The position numbers and the translations under genes are program-made. Below the pieces are notes generated by a model that was not told where the DNA came from, ran no database searches, and saw only the letters and a program-made list of their open reading frames with translations. A DNA stretch of 64,000 nt from Sphingobacterium athyrii. Lineage in GTDB: Bacteria; Bacteroidota; Bacteroidia; Sphingobacteriales; Sphingobacteriaceae. Below, piece after piece: positions 17,361 to 26,106 of the stretch (positions are counted from its first letter, which is position 1; each line of letters opens with the position of its first letter). The stretch spans positions 790,028-854,027 of the forward strand of contig NZ_QCXX01000004.1 of assembly GCF_003071065.1 (NCBI RefSeq). The letters run 5' to 3'.

Positions 17361-17392
17361 AAAATAAAAGGGACTGCGGTCCCTTTTATTTT
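17361..17392. terminator. Bidirectional terminator between the M56 gene and pth
   Basis: A perfect 14-bp stem (AAAATAAAAGGGAC / GTCCCTTTTATTTT) with a TGCG loop. A/T runs on both sides let it serve both converging genes. It overlaps the last codons of pth, whose stop is at 17386-17388. Confidence 0.85.
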
Positions 17393-17949
17393 GTATTGAG
17401 GTTCGTCATCGTCAACTCAATGCCAATATTGACAAAGCTTTGGATCATTTTGACAGAATGATCAATTAAAGCCGGAAGTTCCGCCTGTTCTTCTTTATCG
17501 AAGGGACCAAGGACATAGTCCACCTGTCTGCCTTTGGGATAATTATCTCCGATACCAAAACGTAGGCGAGGGTATACCTGTCCCCCACAAAGTTGCTCGA
17601 TGGACTTAAGTCCATTGTGGCCAGCACTGCTGCCTTTAGGCTTCATACGTAAAGAACCGAAGGGAATGGCCAGATCGTCAACGATCACCAGTACATTCTG
17701 GATAGGTACTTTACATTGCTGCATATAATAATTGACGGCTTTGCCACTGAGGTTCATATAGGTAGTCGGCTTGATGACGGTTACATTGTGCCCTCGCTGT
17801 TTAAATTCGCTATAATAGGCTAATTTTAACAGGGAGAAACTAGCGCCAGCTTGTTTAACGAGCTCGTCGGCAACCATAAAACCAATATTGTGCCGCGTAT
17901 CGGCATATTCACTACCGATATTTCCCAATCCAACGATAAGATAATTCAT
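17386..17949 (-). CDS. pth: Peptidyl-tRNA hydrolase
   Basis: About 187 aa from the chosen start. It hydrolyses peptidyl-tRNA released from stalled ribosomes to recycle tRNA. The family signature is complete: YLIVGLGNIGSEYADTRHNIGF with the catalytic histidine, then KPTTYMNLSGKAV, the DDLAIPFGSLRMKPKGSSAGHNG loop (seen as DDLAIPFG and GSSAGHNGLKSIE) and RLRFGIGD. The frame is open 12 codons further upstream, but that extension (MLFCLLNFYFCV) overlaps the rplY terminator zone and is not family-like, so the Met at 17949 is used. Its last codons lie inside a terminator stem. Confidence 0.95.
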   Translation of the reverse strand: MNYLIVGLGNIGSEYADTRHNIGFMVADELVKQAGASFSLLKLAYYSEFKQRGHNVTVIKPTTYMNLSGKAVNYYMQQCKVPIQNVLVIVDDLAIPFGSLRMKPKGSSAGHNGLKSIEQLCGGQVYPRLRFGIGDNYPKGRQVDYVLGPFDKEEQAELPALIDHSVKMIQSFVNIGIELTMTNLNTK

Positions 17950-17975
17950 GACGCAAAAATAAAAATTTAATAAAC

Positions 17976-18001
17976 AAAAAAGCACCGAATTTCGGTGCTT
18001 T
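17976..18001 (-). terminator. rplY terminator
   Basis: Minus-strand hairpin AAAGCACCG / CGGTGCTTT around a short AATTT-like loop, followed by a T-rich run, 29 bases after the rplY stop. It separates rplY from pth, so pth may depend on read-through or its own promoter. Confidence 0.8.
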
Positions 18002-18029
18002 CTGTAGTATTTTAAGAATCTTGTTCAGA

Positions 18030-18626
18030 TTATTTTTTACCACCTTTAGCTGCTTTAGCTGCTTCTTGTTCAGCTTGACGCAATGCACGTGACATGATAA
18101 CGGATACGATTGTATCGTCAGCATTGTTCAATACTTTTGCGTTGTCCAATTGAACTTGAGCTACACGGTATGATTTACCAACTTCTAAAGATTCCATTGG
18201 TACTTCAATTTCTTGTGGCAAGTTAGCAGGTAATGCTTTTACGCGTAAATTGCGTAATTTTTGAACTAATTTACCCCCCATTTTAACACCTGGAGATGTT
18301 CCTGTTAATTTGATAGGAATATTTAAAGACACTTCTTTGTCATCAAATAATTCTAAAAAGTCAACGTGAGTAACTAGGTCTGTCAATGGGTGGAATTGTG
18401 CGTCTTGAACGATAGCTCTTTTTGTTTGACCGTCAACGTTTAATTCTACGATTACAACGTCAGCAGTGTAAAGAACTGGTTTCAAATCAGCTGCGGATAC
18501 AGAAAGAGCAGTTTGTTCTTTACCTCCGTAAAGTACTGCCGGTACTAAACCTTGGTAACGTAATTCTTTTGCATCTCTTTTCCCTACGTTCTGTCTTACA
18601 GAACCGCTAATAGCAATTGATTTCAT
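18030..18626 (-). CDS. rplY: 50S ribosomal protein L25 (CTC/TL5 type)
   Basis: A 198-aa long form of L25, which binds 5S rRNA in the large subunit. The N-terminal domain shows the family start MKSIAISGSVRQNVGKRDAK and VPAVLYGG, and the central DFLELFDDKEVSLNIPIKL and GVKMGGKLVQKLRNLRVKALP belong to the CTC C-terminal domain. The end is a low-complexity Ala/Lys tail (EQEAAKAAKGGKK), usual in Bacteroidota. It has a strong promoter and its own terminator. The prs upstream and pth downstream order is a common translation/nucleotide neighbourhood. Confidence 0.95.
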   Translation of the reverse strand: MKSIAISGSVRQNVGKRDAKELRYQGLVPAVLYGGKEQTALSVSAADLKPVLYTADVVIVELNVDGQTKRAIVQDAQFHPLTDLVTHVDFLELFDDKEVSLNIPIKLTGTSPGVKMGGKLVQKLRNLRVKALPANLPQEIEVPMESLEVGKSYRVAQVQLDNAKVLNNADDTIVSVIMSRALRQAEQEAAKAAKGGKK

Positions 18627-18653
18627 CTTTTAATTTTTATAAATTTTGAGGTG

Positions 18654-18683
18654 CAAAGATAATTTAAATTTTGGTATTATCAA
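18654..18683 (-). promoter_or_regulatory. rplY promoter
   Basis: Minus-strand TTG (18681-18683), 19-base spacer and TATCTTTG (18654-18661), a full match to the Bacteroidota housekeeping pattern. The transcript would start around 18648, about 20 bases before the ATG. Confidence 0.7.
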
Positions 18684-18715
18684 AAAAAACTGCTGATATT
18701 GAGGGGGAAAGAAAA

Positions 18716-18757
18716 AGACTCCAGTATTTCAGCCGAAGGCTTACCATACCAGAGTCT
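18716..18757 (-). terminator. prs terminator
   Basis: A nested hairpin with arms AGACTC/GAGTCT, GTAT/ATAC and GCC/GGC separated by small internal loops, followed on the minus strand by TTTTTCTTT. It lies 36 bases after the prs stop and before the rplY promoter. Confidence 0.65.
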
Positions 18758-18793
18758 AAATACTAATATCTCAATACGCTATACTAAAAAAGT

Positions 18794-19750
18794 CTATTCG
18801 ACGTCAAATAAATCAGAGATAGATGTATGTTGGTTGACGCTGGTGATTGCTTTTGCAAACAGATCAGCTGTAGACAATACTTTAATTTTTGTGGATTGTT
18901 TTGCTTTTTCTGGATCCAATTGAATGGTATCTGTTACGATCATTTCTGATAACACGGAGTTTTCAATTGTTTCATAAGCTTTGCCGGATAACACCGCGTG
19001 TGTACAGACCGCTCTTACGGATCTCGCACCATTTTCCATGATCAAAGCCGCAGCTTTTGAAAGTGTGCCGGCTGTGTCACAGATATCGTCGATCAATACA
19101 ACATCCTGATCCGTTACATCACCAATGATAGACATTGATTCAATTTCATTTGCACGTTTACGGCGTTTGTCACAGATGATCACTTCTGCATTGAAGAATT
19201 TAGCAAAAGTACGCGCTCTGTATGACCCACCCATATCCGGTGATGCAATTGTCAAGTTAGGGAGTTTTAGGGATTTGATGTAGGGAACAAAAATAATGGA
19301 GCCATCGAGGTGATCAACAGGGATATCGAAAAAACCTTGGATTTGTGCGGCATGTAAATCCATTGTCATGATACGGTGAATTCCAGCTGCTGTCAACAGA
19401 TTGGCAATCATTTTTGCGCCAATGGCAACTCTTGGTTTGTCTTTTCGATCTTGTCTTGCGAAACCGAAATAGGGGACTACCGCTGTAATGTAGTGCGCTG
19501 AGGCTCTCTTTGCAGCATCTGTCATCAACAATAATTCAAAAAGATTGTCGGTAGGTTGGTTGGTAGATTGGATGATAAATACATCGGCTCCACGTACAGA
19601 TTCATTGTAGAATGGTTGAATCTCACCGTCGCTAAAACGCGATAATGTTTTGTCTCCTAGAGGTTTCCCGTAAGATTGTGCGATTTTTTCAGCCAGTTCT
19701 GTAGTGCCAGAACCTGCAAATAGTTTAACCGTGTTGAATTGCAAAGGCAT
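18794..19750 (-). CDS. prs: Ribose-phosphate pyrophosphokinase (PRPP synthetase)
   Basis: A 318-aa class I PRPP synthetase, making PRPP from ribose 5-phosphate and ATP for purine, pyrimidine, His, Trp and NAD synthesis. Visible motifs are RFSDGEIQPFYNESVRG (ATP flag region), FGFARQDRKDKPRVAIGAK, MDLHAAQIQGFFDIPVDHL and the PRPP/ribose-phosphate loop VLIDDICDTAGTL. Length and motif order are normal. It follows two tRNA-Gln genes and is separated from rplY by a terminator. PyrR and PyrB, which use or respond to PRPP, are encoded about 6 kb away. Confidence 0.97.
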   Translation of the reverse strand: MPLQFNTVKLFAGSGTTELAEKIAQSYGKPLGDKTLSRFSDGEIQPFYNESVRGADVFIIQSTNQPTDNLFELLLMTDAAKRASAHYITAVVPYFGFARQDRKDKPRVAIGAKMIANLLTAAGIHRIMTMDLHAAQIQGFFDIPVDHLDGSIIFVPYIKSLKLPNLTIASPDMGGSYRARTFAKFFNAEVIICDKRRKRANEIESMSIIGDVTDQDVVLIDDICDTAGTLSKAAALIMENGARSVRAVCTHAVLSGKAYETIENSVLSEMIVTDTIQLDPEKAKQSTKIKVLSTADLFAKAITSVNQHTSISDLFDVE

Positions 19751-19831
19751 GGTTTTGTATATTTATGTTGGGTTATTGTATTGTCGTTTATTCAATATTT
19801 TTATTCCCTAATATTTTTTAAAGTTAAACAT

Positions 19832-19861
19832 TAAAAAAAATGGATTGTTTGCACAATCCAT
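19832..19861 (-). terminator. Terminator of the first tRNA-Gln gene
   Basis: Minus-strand stem ATGGATTGT / ACAATCCAT with a 4-base loop, followed by eight T. It begins about 20 bases after the tRNA 3' end. Confidence 0.85.
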
Positions 19862-19880
19862 ATACTCTTAACTTTAAAAG

Positions 19881-19951
19881 TTGTCCGACCTGGATTCGAA
19901 CCAAGACAAACAGAACCAAAAACTGTCGTACTACCCTTATACTATCGGACA
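19881..19951 (-). tRNA. tRNA-Gln (UUG), copy 1
   Basis: Minus strand. The acceptor arms TGTCCGA/TCGGACA pair, the D-arm is GTAT/GTAC, the T-arm contains GGTTCGAATCC, and the anticodon loop TTTTGGT places TTG at positions 34-36. The discriminator is A and CCA is not encoded. It is identical in sequence to the copy at 20123-20193 and has its own promoter and terminator. Confidence 0.95.
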
Positions 19952-19997
19952 ATGTCTCTAAAAAGTCAACGTTTCCGTCTTTTTCTTTTTGACGACG

Positions 19998-20026
19998 CAA
20001 AGATAGAGATTTGTTTTAAAAATCAA
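19998..20026 (-). promoter_or_regulatory. Promoter of tRNA-Gln copy 1
   Basis: Minus-strand TTTG/TTG at about 20024-20027, an 18-base spacer and TATCTTTG at 19998-20005. The -7 lies about 46 bases before the tRNA 5' end. Confidence 0.65.
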
Positions 20027-20084
20027 AATTCAAATTAAAAAAAATCTAAACCCTTTCATAAATAATAAGCCTTGCATATAACGC

Positions 20085-20114
20085 AGAAAAGGCTTGCGAT
20101 TGCAAGCCTTTTCT
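20085..20114 (-). terminator. Terminator of the second tRNA-Gln gene
   Basis: A perfect 13-bp stem (AGAAAAGGCTTGC / GCAAGCCTTTTCT) with a 4-base loop, 8 bases after the tRNA 3' end, with T-rich sequence on the minus strand. It separates the two tRNA units. Confidence 0.85.
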
Positions 20115-20122
20115 ATTGTTTG

Positions 20123-20193
20123 TTGTCCGACCTGGATTCGAACCAAGACAAACAGAACCAAAAACTGTCGTACTACCCTTATACTATCGGACA
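20123..20193 (-). tRNA. tRNA-Gln (UUG), copy 2
   Basis: Exact duplicate of copy 1, including both acceptor strands, UUG anticodon and discriminator A. The flanks differ, so this is a gene duplication followed by divergence of the spacers, or gene conversion. It has its own promoter and terminator. Confidence 0.95.
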
Positions 20194-20549
20194 AACAATT
20201 CAATTGTGTTCGTTATCGTGATGATGTCGTTCACATTTGATGATGCAAATATACGGACTATTCCTATTTCTGCAAATAAAAATGTGTTGTAAAGTGCATT
20301 GGGCTTGATTTTCAAATAAATAATTTTTGTTTTGCCCGAAAATTTAAGACATACTTGCTGTTTTTTAGCTTAGATTTTGGCCTGCTCCAGCTTATCAATG
20401 GCTTTGTTCTGCTTTCTTTACAGCCAATATTGCGTCGCGTAATGAAAATTTTCAATTAATATGTGTTAAAAAATCAGAATAAAGTTCATTTCTTATTAAC
20501 TTATCCTTATTTTCGAGCCGTATTATAATACTTTTACAGTTATCATTTT
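20194..20549. other. Divergent intergenic region (356 bp)
   Basis: It holds the promoter of tRNA-Gln copy 2 near its left end. The remainder is AT-rich with no supported ORF. No full TAnnTTTG was found before the DUF2723 gene, so its promoter remains unassigned. Confidence 0.5.
20246..20275 (-). promoter_or_regulatory. Promoter of tRNA-Gln copy 2
   Basis: Minus-strand TTG at 20273-20275, a 19-base spacer and TATATTTG at 20246-20253, a full match to the -33/-7 pattern, about 53 bases before the tRNA 5' end. Confidence 0.7.
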
Positions 20550-23500
20550 ATGAACTATACTAAAATCAACAATCTTTTAGGATGGATATGTGCGCTCATT
20601 GCAACAGTAGCATATGTCATGACTGCCGAACGATCGACGAGTTGGTGGGACTGTGGTGAGTTTATTGCCTCAGCCTTTAAACTTCAAATTGTGCACCAGC
20701 CGGGAGCACCATTATTCTTAATGATTCAAAACATCTTCTCCAATCTTGCGGGAGGTGATGTCACACGGATCGCTTTTTGGATGAATGTGGGATCTGCTGT
20801 TTGTAGTGGTCTGACGATTCTGTTTTTGTTCTGGACGATCACAGCACTGGCAAAGAAAGTCGTTGCAAAAGGAGTCGGCGAGTCCTATACCGCAACGGAC
20901 TTGATCAAAATATTTGGTTCAGGTGCTGTCGGTGCATTGGCTTATGCGTTCACGGATACATTTTGGTTTTCCGCTGTTGAATCTGAGGTGTATGCCATGT
21001 CCTCGCTTTGTACCGCTGTTGTATTTTGGGGGATCTTAAAATGGGAAAATCATGCTGATGAGCCTGGTGCTGACCGTTGGCTGATCTTTATCGCCTATGT
21101 GATGGGCTTGTCAATCGGGGTGCACTTATTGAATCTTCTTGTGATTCCGGCCATTGCTTTGGTCATTTATTTTAAACGCTCAAAAACCGTGACTTCTTCG
21201 GGAGCAACCAAAGCATTCCTGATCGGTGTTGTTGTGCTGGCCCTGATTTTATGGGGTATTATCCAATACACTGTCAAAGCTGCCGCTTACTTTGATTTAT
21301 TCTTTGTGAATAGTCTGGGCATGGGCTTCGGTACTGGATTTAATCTGTTTTTTATATTGCTCATCGCTCTTTTTGTTTATGGTATCTGGTACTCGATCAA
21401 AAAAGCAAAACCGATGTTGAACCTGATCCTGATCAGTACCGCATTTATCATCTTTGGTTATAGCTCGTTTGCGATGATCATGGTACGCGCCAAAGCGAAT
21501 CCGACCTTAAATAATAGTGATCCGGACAATGCCTTTTCTTTTGTAAGTTATTTGGGCCGTGAGCAATATACGAGTGAGCCACTTCTAAACGGGCCGACTT
21601 TCGATGCTCAAGTAGTGGATGCTGAGGCAACTTATACTTATCGAAAAGATAGTGATAAATATACGAAAGTAGAGAATGGCATGAATTATAAATACGATAA
21701 GACGATGTTCTTTCCCCGTGTTTATAGCAACCGCGATGGACATGATGGATATTATCGTGATTACTTAAAGATCCCAGAAGGACAATCGCCTACATTTGGG
21801 GATAATCTGAAATTCTTCTTCAGCTATCAGATCGGACACATGTACGGCCGTTATTTCCTTTGGAACTTTGCCGGCCGTCAGAATGATCAGCAAGGACAGG
21901 GGTCTTTTACAGAAGGGAACTGGATCTCCGGTGCTAAACCTGTTGATCAGATGCATGTGGGTGGACAAAATGCCATTCCGGATTCGTTGAAAACTGATCC
22001 TTCAAATAATAAATACTATTTCTTGCCGCTAATCATAGGCTTGATCGGCGCATTTTGGCACTTTGGCCGAAGACAACGTGATGCCGGAATCGTAGGATTA
22101 CTGTTTTTCTTTACAGGTCTAGCTATTGTCTTATACTTGAATCAAAGCCCATTGCAGCCACGTGAGCGTGATTATGCCTATGCGGGATCATTCTACGCCT
22201 TTGCGATATGGATCGGCTTGGGCGTATTCGCTATTGCGGATTATTTAAGTAAAAAGGTGGATGGGAAGATGGCTGCAGGGGTAGCGACAGCGGCCTGTTT
22301 ACTGGGGGCTCCAGTATTACTGGGATTCCAAAACTGGGATGATCACGATCGTTCGGAGAAAACAACCGCACGTGACTTAGCCAAAAACTACCTGGCTTCC
22401 TGTGCACCCAATGCCATTTTATTCACCTATGGTGACAACGATACGTATCCATTATGGTATGTGCAAGAAGTTGAAAATTATCGTCCCGATGTAAGGGTGG
22501 TCAACCTGAGCTTGTTGAGTTCTGACTGGTATATGCGTCAGATGAAACAAAAGGTGAACCAAGCGGATGGACTGCCAATCAATATTGATGACGAAAAGTT
22601 CAAAAAAGGTGTCCGTGAGGTGCTTTATTATCAAGATATGAAAGTACCCGGTCACGTAGATCTTGATCTGGTGATGCAGATCTTATTGTCTGATGACCAA
22701 AAAAACAAATTAGAATTGCGTGGTGGTAAATTTGAAAACTTTTTACCGACCAAAAATTTTAGCCTTCCGGTAAACAAGGATGCTGTGCTGAAAAATAATG
22801 TGGTTCCCAAAGCATGGAAGGAATCTATTGTCGATACCATGACATGGACGTATAATCGAAACTACGTGTCAAGAGCGGAACTGTCGATCCTAAATGTTCT
22901 GGTGAACAATAACTGGAAGCGTCCGATTTATTTTGCGGCGACCGTTCCAAATGATAACTACCTTGGATTGGATAAATATCTGGTACAGGAGGGTTTTGCT
23001 TTACGTTTAATGCCTATTGCGACTCCTGCGGGATCTGAAGGAACTTTAGTGGATACACAGTCTGCTTTTAAGGATATTACAACAAAATATCAATGGGGTA
23101 ATATGGCGAATGCTTCTTATTTAGATCCTGAATCCTACCGCATGATCACCATGATCACCAATACAGTGATGGGCGGAACGGCAACACAGTTAATGATGGA
23201 AGGCCATAAAGATGAAGCGCGTAAAGTAGCCGTTGAGACTTATGAGAAAATGCCGAAACGTGTGTACTTGATGCGTGATGTATTGGGCTATATTCCAATC
23301 ATTAATGTATTGTATGAAACCGGTGAAAATAAACGTGCAAATGAGATTGTCAATCGTAATCTGAAATTTATGACGCAGAATATGCGCTGGTATCAGGATA
23401 TCGCTCAAACAAAAGCTGAACTGGAATATTCCAATATCGGGACGGCTTTACGGGCTCTGGGTGCTTATAAAAGTATATTGGCTTCCACTTCGGAAAAACA

Positions 23501-23561
23501 ATTGCTGCAACAGGTGACTGAACTGGAAAAATCGTATAAACAACAATATGGTGTAGAATAA
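20550..23561 (+). CDS. DUF2723 / TMEM260-like membrane glycosyltransferase
   Basis: A 1003-aa protein of the DUF2723 family (GT117, related to human TMEM260, a protein O-mannosyltransferase). Roughly the first 590 residues form a multi-helix membrane domain. The first loop has SWWDCGEFIASAFKL with the D34/E37 pair typical of GT-C enzymes, then HQPGAPLF. Further on is QPRERDYAYAGSFYAFAIW. The C-terminal ~400 residues are soluble and exported, with DNDTYPLWYVQEVENYRPDV and a helical TPR-like end. By family it probably transfers a sugar from a lipid-linked donor to exported proteins. It is monocistronic, ended by a hairpin terminator. Substrate is unknown. Confidence 0.88.
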   Translation: MNYTKINNLLGWICALIATVAYVMTAERSTSWWDCGEFIASAFKLQIVHQPGAPLFLMIQNIFSNLAGGDVTRIAFWMNVGSAVCSGLTILFLFWTITALAKKVVAKGVGESYTATDLIKIFGSGAVGALAYAFTDTFWFSAVESEVYAMSSLCTAVVFWGILKWENHADEPGADRWLIFIAYVMGLSIGVHLLNLLVIPAIALVIYFKRSKTVTSSGATKAFLIGVVVLALILWGIIQYTVKAAAYFDLFFVNSLGMGFGTGFNLFFILLIALFVYGIWYSIKKAKPMLNLILISTAFIIFGYSSFAMIMVRAKANPTLNNSDPDNAFSFVSYLGREQYTSEPLLNGPTFDAQVVDAEATYTYRKDSDKYTKVENGMNYKYDKTMFFPRVYSNRDGHDGYYRDYLKIPEGQSPTFGDNLKFFFSYQIGHMYGRYFLWNFAGRQNDQQGQGSFTEGNWISGAKPVDQMHVGGQNAIPDSLKTDPSNNKYYFLPLIIGLIGAFWHFGRRQRDAGIVGLLFFFTGLAIVLYLNQSPLQPRERDYAYAGSFYAFAIWIGLGVFAIADYLSKKVDGKMAAGVATAACLLGAPVLLGFQNWDDHDRSEKTTARDLAKNYLASCAPNAILFTYGDNDTYPLWYVQEVENYRPDVRVVNLSLLSSDWYMRQMKQKVNQADGLPINIDDEKFKKGVREVLYYQDMKVPGHVDLDLVMQILLSDDQKNKLELRGGKFENFLPTKNFSLPVNKDAVLKNNVVPKAWKESIVDTMTWTYNRNYVSRAELSILNVLVNNNWKRPIYFAATVPNDNYLGLDKYLVQEGFALRLMPIATPAGSEGTLVDTQSAFKDITTKYQWGNMANASYLDPESYRMITMITNTVMGGTATQLMMEGHKDEARKVAVETYEKMPKRVYLMRDVLGYIPIINVLYETGENKRANEIVNRNLKFMTQNMRWYQDIAQTKAELEYSNIGTALRALGAYKSILASTSEKQLLQQVTELEKSYKQQYGVE

Positions 23562-23588
23562 TCTTTCACACCATCGTTCAATCAGAAG

Positions 23589-23665
23589 GAGCTGCCCTAG
23601 GCTGCACCTGTTCAAATAATAATCTTTTGAATAGGATGTAGCTGAGGGCAGCTCTTCTTTTTCTA
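23589..23665 (+). terminator. Long imperfect hairpin terminator
   Basis: The outer stem GAGCTGCCCT / AGGGCAGCTC is perfect. The inner ~18 bases pair with several mismatches around an AT-rich loop, and a T-rich run (TTCTTTTTC) follows. It starts 27 bases after the DUF2723 stop. Confidence 0.7.
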
Positions 23666-23791
23666 AAAGTGTATTTCTTATTGGTCAGCAAGAATCTTCA
23701 GTCGGTTTCATTGCTTTTGGTGCTTGTGAATGCATGAAGGTTTTTTGATTATTTTTTCTTAGCTTAACGGCATAAAAACCAACCTGATATT

Positions 23792-25183
23792 ATGATGAAA
23801 CGTCAACTGAAATTGTGGGATGCGATTATGCTGGTCATGGGCTCGATGATCGGAAGTGGGATCTTTATTGTGTCGAGTGATATGATGCGGCAACTGGGCT
23901 CAGGATACTGGTTGGCAATTGTATGGTTACTGACTGCTGTCGCGACTGTTGCGGCAGCTATTTGTTACGGTGAGCTATCCTCAATGTATCCCAAAGCTGG
24001 TGGACAATATACTTATCTCACCGAAGTGTTCGGAAAACCGATTGGCTTTTTGTATGGTTGGAGCTTATTTACGGTTATTCAAACGGGTACGATAGCAGCT
24101 GTTGCGGTTGCTTTTGGTAAGTTTACCGCCTATTTGATTCCGCAACTGAACGATGCTGCACCGCTTTTTCAACGCGGTGAGTTTAAGATTACCTGGATAC
24201 AGATACTGGCGATGGGCGTGATTCTCTTGCTAACCTATATCAATACGCGCGGGATTAAGAGCGGCAAGTCTGTGCAGTCTTTTTTTACTTCAGCAAAAAT
24301 TATTGCATTGGTTCTATTGATCGTCGGCGGCCTGTTCTTGATCAAAGAAAATCATTTTTCGGAGAATATGGCGTACAGCTGGGAGGCTTTTCAGAATTTG
24401 AAAGGTGAGGGTTGGATGGGAATTTCCGGTGGCGCTTTAATGGGGGCGCTGGCAGCGGCTATGGTGGGGTCGGTCTTTAGTAGTGTTGCCTGGGAAAATG
24501 TGACCTTTGTGTCGGGTGAGATTGTGAACCCTCAGCGTAATGTGGTGCGGGCGCTCGTCATCGGAACCAGCCTTGTTATGCTTTTATACATCTGTTGTAA
24601 CTACATCTATCTTTCTGCGCTGAGCCGTGAAGAGATCGCTTTTGCCACCAATGATCGGGTCGCAATTGCTGCTGCTGAAAAGATGTTGGGACATACCGGT
24701 ACAATAGCGATGGCCATCTTGGTGATGATATCAACATTTGGCTGTGTCAATGGTCTTGCGCTGTCCGGAGCACGGGTTTTTCAGACCATGGCCAAAGATG
24801 GTTTATTCTTAAAACAGGCTATCCCCAACAACAAATATGATGTGCCTGCCCGCTCATTATGGTTACAGGGGATCTGGGCCTCCTTGCTCTGTTTAAGTGG
24901 CCAGTATGGCAATCTATTGGATATGATCTCTTTCGTTATTGTCATCTTTTATATGATTACGGTACTGGGCGTTATTATTCAGCGTATCCGTAAACCTGAG
25001 TTGGCCCGTTCCTACAAAACATTTTTATTCCCTTTTACACCAATCATCTACCTACTTATTGGTACGGTATTTTGCCTACTGTTAATCATCTACAAGCCGC
25101 AGTATACCTGGCCGGGTTTTATACTGGTATTGATAGGGCTGCCTGTATATTTTTTTGCACGAGGCAATAAGAAAAATGACTAA
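23792..25183 (+). CDS. APC-family amino acid permease
   Basis: A 463-aa protein with twelve hydrophobic segments, of the amino acid-polyamine-organocation superfamily. The first helix has the unwound substrate-binding motif GSMIGSGIFIVSSDM, and helix 6 has FSSVAWENVTFVSGEI, both characteristic. GELSSMYPKAGGQYTYL in helix 3 is also conserved. It imports or exchanges amino acids at the inner membrane. It stands alone between the DUF2723 and pyrR genes; the substrate cannot be assigned. The ATG at 23792 is preceded by AT-rich sequence; a second Met follows directly. Confidence 0.9.
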   Translation: MMKRQLKLWDAIMLVMGSMIGSGIFIVSSDMMRQLGSGYWLAIVWLLTAVATVAAAICYGELSSMYPKAGGQYTYLTEVFGKPIGFLYGWSLFTVIQTGTIAAVAVAFGKFTAYLIPQLNDAAPLFQRGEFKITWIQILAMGVILLLTYINTRGIKSGKSVQSFFTSAKIIALVLLIVGGLFLIKENHFSENMAYSWEAFQNLKGEGWMGISGGALMGALAAAMVGSVFSSVAWENVTFVSGEIVNPQRNVVRALVIGTSLVMLLYICCNYIYLSALSREEIAFATNDRVAIAAAEKMLGHTGTIAMAILVMISTFGCVNGLALSGARVFQTMAKDGLFLKQAIPNNKYDVPARSLWLQGIWASLLCLSGQYGNLLDMISFVIVIFYMITVLGVIIQRIRKPELARSYKTFLFPFTPIIYLLIGTVFCLLLIIYKPQYTWPGFILVLIGLPVYFFARGNKKND

Positions 25184-25417
25184 AACAGGTGTATCGCTTC
25201 GGTGTTTTTTATACCGGATAGGTGATATGGGCGAGAAAGCTGGGCACCCTCGGAACTGATATGTGCCGTGTGGTGCCATAAAGAATGTCAATGAGCTCGT
25301 TTATCTGCTTTGATGAGCGGTTGTTTTAAATTTATTAGTCTCTTCGTTAATGCTGGAAACGAGTTGAAATATTGAAATTAATTGGGAAACGAGCGATAGT
25401 TTTTGTTAAAAAAAGTG

Positions 25418-25425
25418 TAGCTTTG
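25418..25425 (+). promoter_or_regulatory. Candidate pyrR -7 element
   Basis: TAGCTTTG matches TAnnTTTG, 16 bases before the pyrR ATG, which would leave a leader of only about 10 nt. A TTG at -33 with normal spacing is not seen. Such a short leader leaves no room for an RNA attenuator. Confidence 0.45.
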
Positions 25426-25441
25426 CTCAAACATTCCCATA

Positions 25442-26005
25442 ATGAAACAGTCGATTTTATTAGACGGACCAAAATTTCAAATCACCATTCAAAGACTATG
25501 TCGTCAATTGATTGAGAATCACGGTGATTTTTCAAATGCAGTCGTCATAGGTATTCAACCAAGAGGAACTTTCTTAGCTAGACGTATCGTCAAAGAACTT
25601 GAACGCATGATCGAAAAACCGATCTTGGTCGGTGATCTGGATATTACATTCTATCGGGACGATTTCCGTACAAAAGGTAATGCAGGTCCGTTGTTAGCAA
25701 ATAGTACAAATATCAATTTTATTGTAGAAGGTAAAGACGTTATTTTTATTGATGATGTCTTGTGGACAGGACGCACCATTCGCGCAGCCATGGATGCTGT
25801 ACAGGCATTTGGAAGAGCAAGAAGCATTGAATTGCTTGTTTTAGTCGATCGTCGCTTCTCCAGGCAGATTCCGATTCAACCCGATTATATTGGAATACAA
25901 GTTGATTCTATAGATTCACAAAAAGTCATTGTGAACTGGAAAGAATCTGACGATCAGGATAGCATTATCTTGGTCACGGAGAAAAAACCTTTGGGTAATG
26001 ATTAG
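25442..26005 (+). CDS. pyrR: PyrR: pyrimidine regulator / uracil phosphoribosyltransferase
   Basis: A 187-aa type I phosphoribosyltransferase fold. The PRPP loop VIFIDDVLWTGRTIRAAMDAV is at residues 100-120, IGIQPRGTFLARRI precedes it, and DLDITFYRDDF is the PyrR-specific flexible loop region. In Gram-positive bacteria PyrR binds pyr leader RNA; it also converts uracil and PRPP to UMP. Here it sits 100 bases upstream of pyrB on the same strand, but I see no antiterminator/terminator pair in its own leader or in the pyrR-pyrB gap, so a purely enzymatic or other regulatory role is possible. Confidence 0.92.
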   Translation: MKQSILLDGPKFQITIQRLCRQLIENHGDFSNAVVIGIQPRGTFLARRIVKELERMIEKPILVGDLDITFYRDDFRTKGNAGPLLANSTNINFIVEGKDVIFIDDVLWTGRTIRAAMDAVQAFGRARSIELLVLVDRRFSRQIPIQPDYIGIQVDSIDSQKVIVNWKESDDQDSIILVTEKKPLGND

Positions 26006-26106
26006 AAATCCGGTTCAGTAAAGAAATAACGGAAGGTTCTAATAGGCCCTTGGGAACGAACACTTCAATTAAAAAATGATTAGTAAATACTTGAATATAC
26101 TATAAA

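Noticed and set aside
17950..17985. Upstream extension of pth
   Set aside because: It adds 12 hydrophobic residues not found in the family and overlaps the rplY terminator region.
19881..20193. Identical tRNA-Gln copies considered as attachment sites flanking an integrated element
   Set aside because: Only promoter and terminator sequence lies between them, and there is no integrase gene nearby.
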